The notes below the pieces were generated by a model, which was given only the letters and a program-made list of their open reading frames with translations, had not been told where the DNA came from and ran no database searches. Below are positions 62,536 to 64,000 of a stretch of DNA of 64,000 nucleotides, piece after piece. The stretch comes from Tenacibaculum ovolyticum DSM 18103 (lineage in GTDB: Bacteria; Bacteroidota; Bacteroidia; Flavobacteriales; Flavobacteriaceae): contig NZ_AUMF01000013.1 in assembly GCF_000430545.1 (NCBI RefSeq), positions 145,145 through 209,144 on the forward strand, read 5' to 3'. A program made the position numbers and the translations under genes. How positions within the stretch are numbered: position 1 is the stretch's first letter; each line of letters begins with the position of its first letter.

Positions 62536-62778
62536 ATGAGTAAATTTTATAAAGCATTTAAATTACTGTTAGTTTCCTCTATTTCTTTATTTTTATTTCA
62601 TTTTATAGACAGTAACAACTACCTAAAATCACTTCAAATTAAACAAGATAAATCTGGAATGTATAGCGGGTTTGATTTTTTTATATTTACAAATATCACT
62701 AAATACTTTTTCCTTTTACTTGGTATAGTTGCTATTCTTTTTTTATTATTAAGAATCTTTAAGCTAAATAACAAATGA
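62536..62778 (+). CDS. Small two-helix membrane protein
   Basis: This 80-residue protein has TM helices at about residues 10-25 (LLLVSSISLFLFHF) and 53-74 (YFFLLLGIVAILFLLLRIF) with a short polar loop between. I recognise no family. It starts 10 bp after the DUF4230 stop and overlaps the MmcQ gene by 4 bp (ATGA), so translation coupling supports it as real. Confidence 0.65.
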   Translation: MSKFYKAFKLLLVSSISLFLFHFIDSNNYLKSLQIKQDKSGMYSGFDFFIFTNITKYFFLLLGIVAILFLLLRIFKLNNK

Positions 62779-63140
62779 ACATAGAACAACTAAGAAATTA
62801 CTGTATTACTAAAAAAGGAGTTACCGAACACTTTCCTTTTGATGACGTTACTTTAGTTTTTAAAGTAATGAATAAAATGTTTGCTTTAAGTGGACTTAAC
62901 AGCTGGGAGCAAAATGAGGCAAAAATCAACCTAAAATGCGACCCTGAAAAATCTTTAGAACTAAGAGCTCAATATGATAGTATTAACCCTGGATGGCACA
63001 TGAATAAAAAACACTGGAACACTCTTACCTTAAACAATGATGTTTCTGATAAAATAGCTTTTGAATTGATTGACCATTCTTATGAATTAATTGTAAAAGG
63101 CTTAACAAAAAAATTACGAGAAGAATTAAAATCGATGTAA
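62775..63140 (+). CDS. MmcQ/YjbR family protein
   Basis: This 121-residue protein has the CyaY-like fold pattern of MmcQ/YjbR: KKGVTEHFPFDDVTLVFKV, FALSGLNSWEQNEAKINLKC, NPGWHMNKKHWNTLTL and a C-terminal DHSYELIVKGL. Described as DNA-binding by fold; the cellular role is not established. It overlaps the upstream gene by 4 bp and is 1 bp from the next. Confidence 0.9.
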   Translation: MNIEQLRNYCITKKGVTEHFPFDDVTLVFKVMNKMFALSGLNSWEQNEAKINLKCDPEKSLELRAQYDSINPGWHMNKKHWNTLTLNNDVSDKIAFELIDHSYELIVKGLTKKLREELKSM

Positions 63141-63141
63141 A

Positions 63142-63690
63142 ATGTTAAAATCAGATCTTAGAAAACTATACACAAAAAAAAGAATTACACTTACTGAATC
63201 TGAAAAAGAAAAATTTGAAGAAAATATTTACCAGCAAATTTCAAAGTTTGATTTTAGTAAGATAAACAATGTTCATTTGTTCTTATCCATGCAAAAATTC
63301 AACGAAATTGATACACAACCAATTATCGATTTTTTTAGAAAAAAAGGAAAAAAAATTGTTGTAAGCCAATGTAATTTCAAAGACAACTCTTTATCTCATT
63401 TTTATTTAAAAGAAAACACAAAACTACATTTAAACAAGTTTGGAGTTCCAGAACCCATAAATGCTGAAGAAGTTGCTGTAACCAAAATTGACTTAATTTT
63501 TGTACCTATGCTTATTTCTGATAAAAAAAACTACCGTGTTGGTTACGGAAAAGGATTTTATGATCGTTTTTTAGCTGCGTGTAAAAAAGATGTAAAAACC
63601 ATTGGTCTTAACTTTTTTCCTCCTATAACAAACATAGAAGATACACATGAATTTGACATTCCGCTTGACCATGTTATCTTTCCTAAATAA
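63142..63690 (+). CDS. 5-formyltetrahydrofolate cyclo-ligase
   Basis: This 182-residue enzyme turns 5-formyl-THF into 5,10-methenyl-THF with ATP, returning the storage folate to use. Motifs: KSDLRKLYTKKR at the N-terminus (ATP-binding Lys/Arg), FGVPEP, DLIFVPMLISDKKNYRVGYGKGFYDRFL (the glycine-rich YGKGFYDR signature) and the final DIPLDHVIFPK. It ends the four-gene run. Its terminator appears split by the IS element 18 bp downstream. Confidence 0.94.
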   Translation: MLKSDLRKLYTKKRITLTESEKEKFEENIYQQISKFDFSKINNVHLFLSMQKFNEIDTQPIIDFFRKKGKKIVVSQCNFKDNSLSHFYLKENTKLHLNKFGVPEPINAEEVAVTKIDLIFVPMLISDKKNYRVGYGKGFYDRFLAACKKDVKTIGLNFFPPITNIEDTHEFDIPLDHVIFPK

Positions 63691-63691
63691 A

Positions 63692-63708
63692 AAATCCCGC
63701 TATTAGAG
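63692..63708 (+). terminator. Probable half of an interrupted terminator
   Basis: AAAATCCCGCTATTAGAG follows the cyclo-ligase stop and looks like the 5' arm and loop of an A-tract terminator. The expected partner (AGCGGGATTTT) is missing; the IS3-type end begins at 63709 instead. It may lie beyond the right edge, after the element. Confidence 0.45.
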
Positions 63709-64000
63709 TGCACCCAAAAGTTTAGACAAATTTATAATTAATTTTGATAATGATGAGTTCGATATTTTATCGGACTCATTTTGTTTAAATTAGATTTTAT
63801 TCTTTCGTTATTATAATAGATTATATACTCACTAATTTCTTTTTTTAACTGTTCAATTGACTTGTATTTTTTCAAATAGAATAATTCTGATTTTAGTATT
63901 CCAAAGAAATTTTCAATAATTGCATTATCTAAACAATTTCCTTTTCTTGACATACTTTGTTTAATTCCTTTTTCTTTTAATAAATATTGATACTGTTTCA
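63709..64000 (-). mobile_element. IS3-family (IS150-like) insertion sequence, one end, cut by the window edge
   Basis: TGCACCCAAAAGTTTAGACA at 63709-63728 is a typical IS3-family terminal inverted repeat. It is followed within 10 bp by the 3' end of a DDE transposase read on the minus strand. The other end, the target duplication and orfA are outside the window. Confidence 0.8.
63738..64000 (-). CDS. IS3-family transposase OrfB, C-terminal part (5' end outside window)
   Basis: The minus-strand frame is open from the window edge ([14 protein letters not shown]) through [20 protein letters not shown], with the conserved DNA(x)7-type block that holds the last Glu of the DDE triad (IENFFG). It continues to [21 protein letters not shown] and MSPIKYR, the standard end of IS3 OrfB integrases. 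It moves the element by copy-out-paste-in transposition. The remaining ~190 N-terminal residues are beyond the edge, so intactness cannot be judged. Confidence 0.88.
   Translation of the reverse strand, partial: KQYQYLLKEKGIKQSMSRKGNCLDNAIIENFFGILKSELFYLKKYKSIEQLKKEISEYIIYYNNERIKSNLNKMSPIKYRTHHYQN

Overview
The window is a chromosomal segment of a marine-type Flavobacteriaceae bacterium (Bacteroidota), most like the Tenacibaculum/Polaribacter group; the genus is an inference. The evidence is very AT-rich DNA, type IX secretion genes (a C-terminal sorting domain and a PorP/SprF protein), gliding genes gldB/gldC, a GLPGLI protein, a FolK-deoxynucleoside kinase fusion, the order uppS-bamA-skp-skp-murI, and many promoters with the Bacteroidota -7 box TAnnTTTG. 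No prophage or CRISPR array is visible. The only mobile element is an IS3-family insertion cut by the right edge.

Bases 1-42.3 kb are mostly core genome. In order they hold: the end of a secreted T9SS cargo protein, a beta-barrel receptor-like protein with a GLPGLI partner and the remnant of a second GLPGLI gene, an OmpR-type two-component pair, a deoxynucleoside kinase, an rRNA/tRNA methyltransferase, a TamA-like lipoprotein, fbaA, accD, rpsO, pnp, a NarL-type two-component pair, folK-dNK, gldC/gldB, nadE, a 43-residue conserved-looking small protein, dnaG, a secreted leucine-rich-repeat protein, clpX/clpP/tig, a sterol-desaturase-family enzyme, a frameshifted outer-membrane protein, pdxJ, and nadK-uppS-bamA-skp-skp-murI.

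Bases 42.4-55 kb are the accessory highlight: a compact locus for hydroxyproline and proline-peptide use. An AraC-type regulator is divergent from a dihydrodipicolinate-synthase-family deaminase. Then come an aldehyde dehydrogenase, 4-hydroxyproline epimerase (Cys/Cys active site), a small DUF3781-like protein, a D-amino-acid dehydrogenase, two M24 Xaa-Pro peptidases and an S37-like prolyl peptidase lipoprotein. On the opposite strand lie trans-3-hydroxy-L-proline dehydratase (Cys/Thr active site) and a delta1-pyrroline-2-carboxylate reductase. Together these would release proline and hydroxyproline from collagen-like peptides, take trans-4-hydroxyproline to 2-oxoglutarate, and take trans-3-hydroxyproline to proline.

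Bases 55-64 kb hold dsbD with an extra stand-alone DsbD N-terminal-type protein, a YkgJ cysteine-cluster protein, an HxlR regulator preceded by a 36-bp perfect palindrome, YciI and cupin proteins, trxB, tRNA-Pro(UGG), a run of small genes ending in 5-formyltetrahydrofolate cyclo-ligase, and the IS3 element, which seems to split that gene's terminator.
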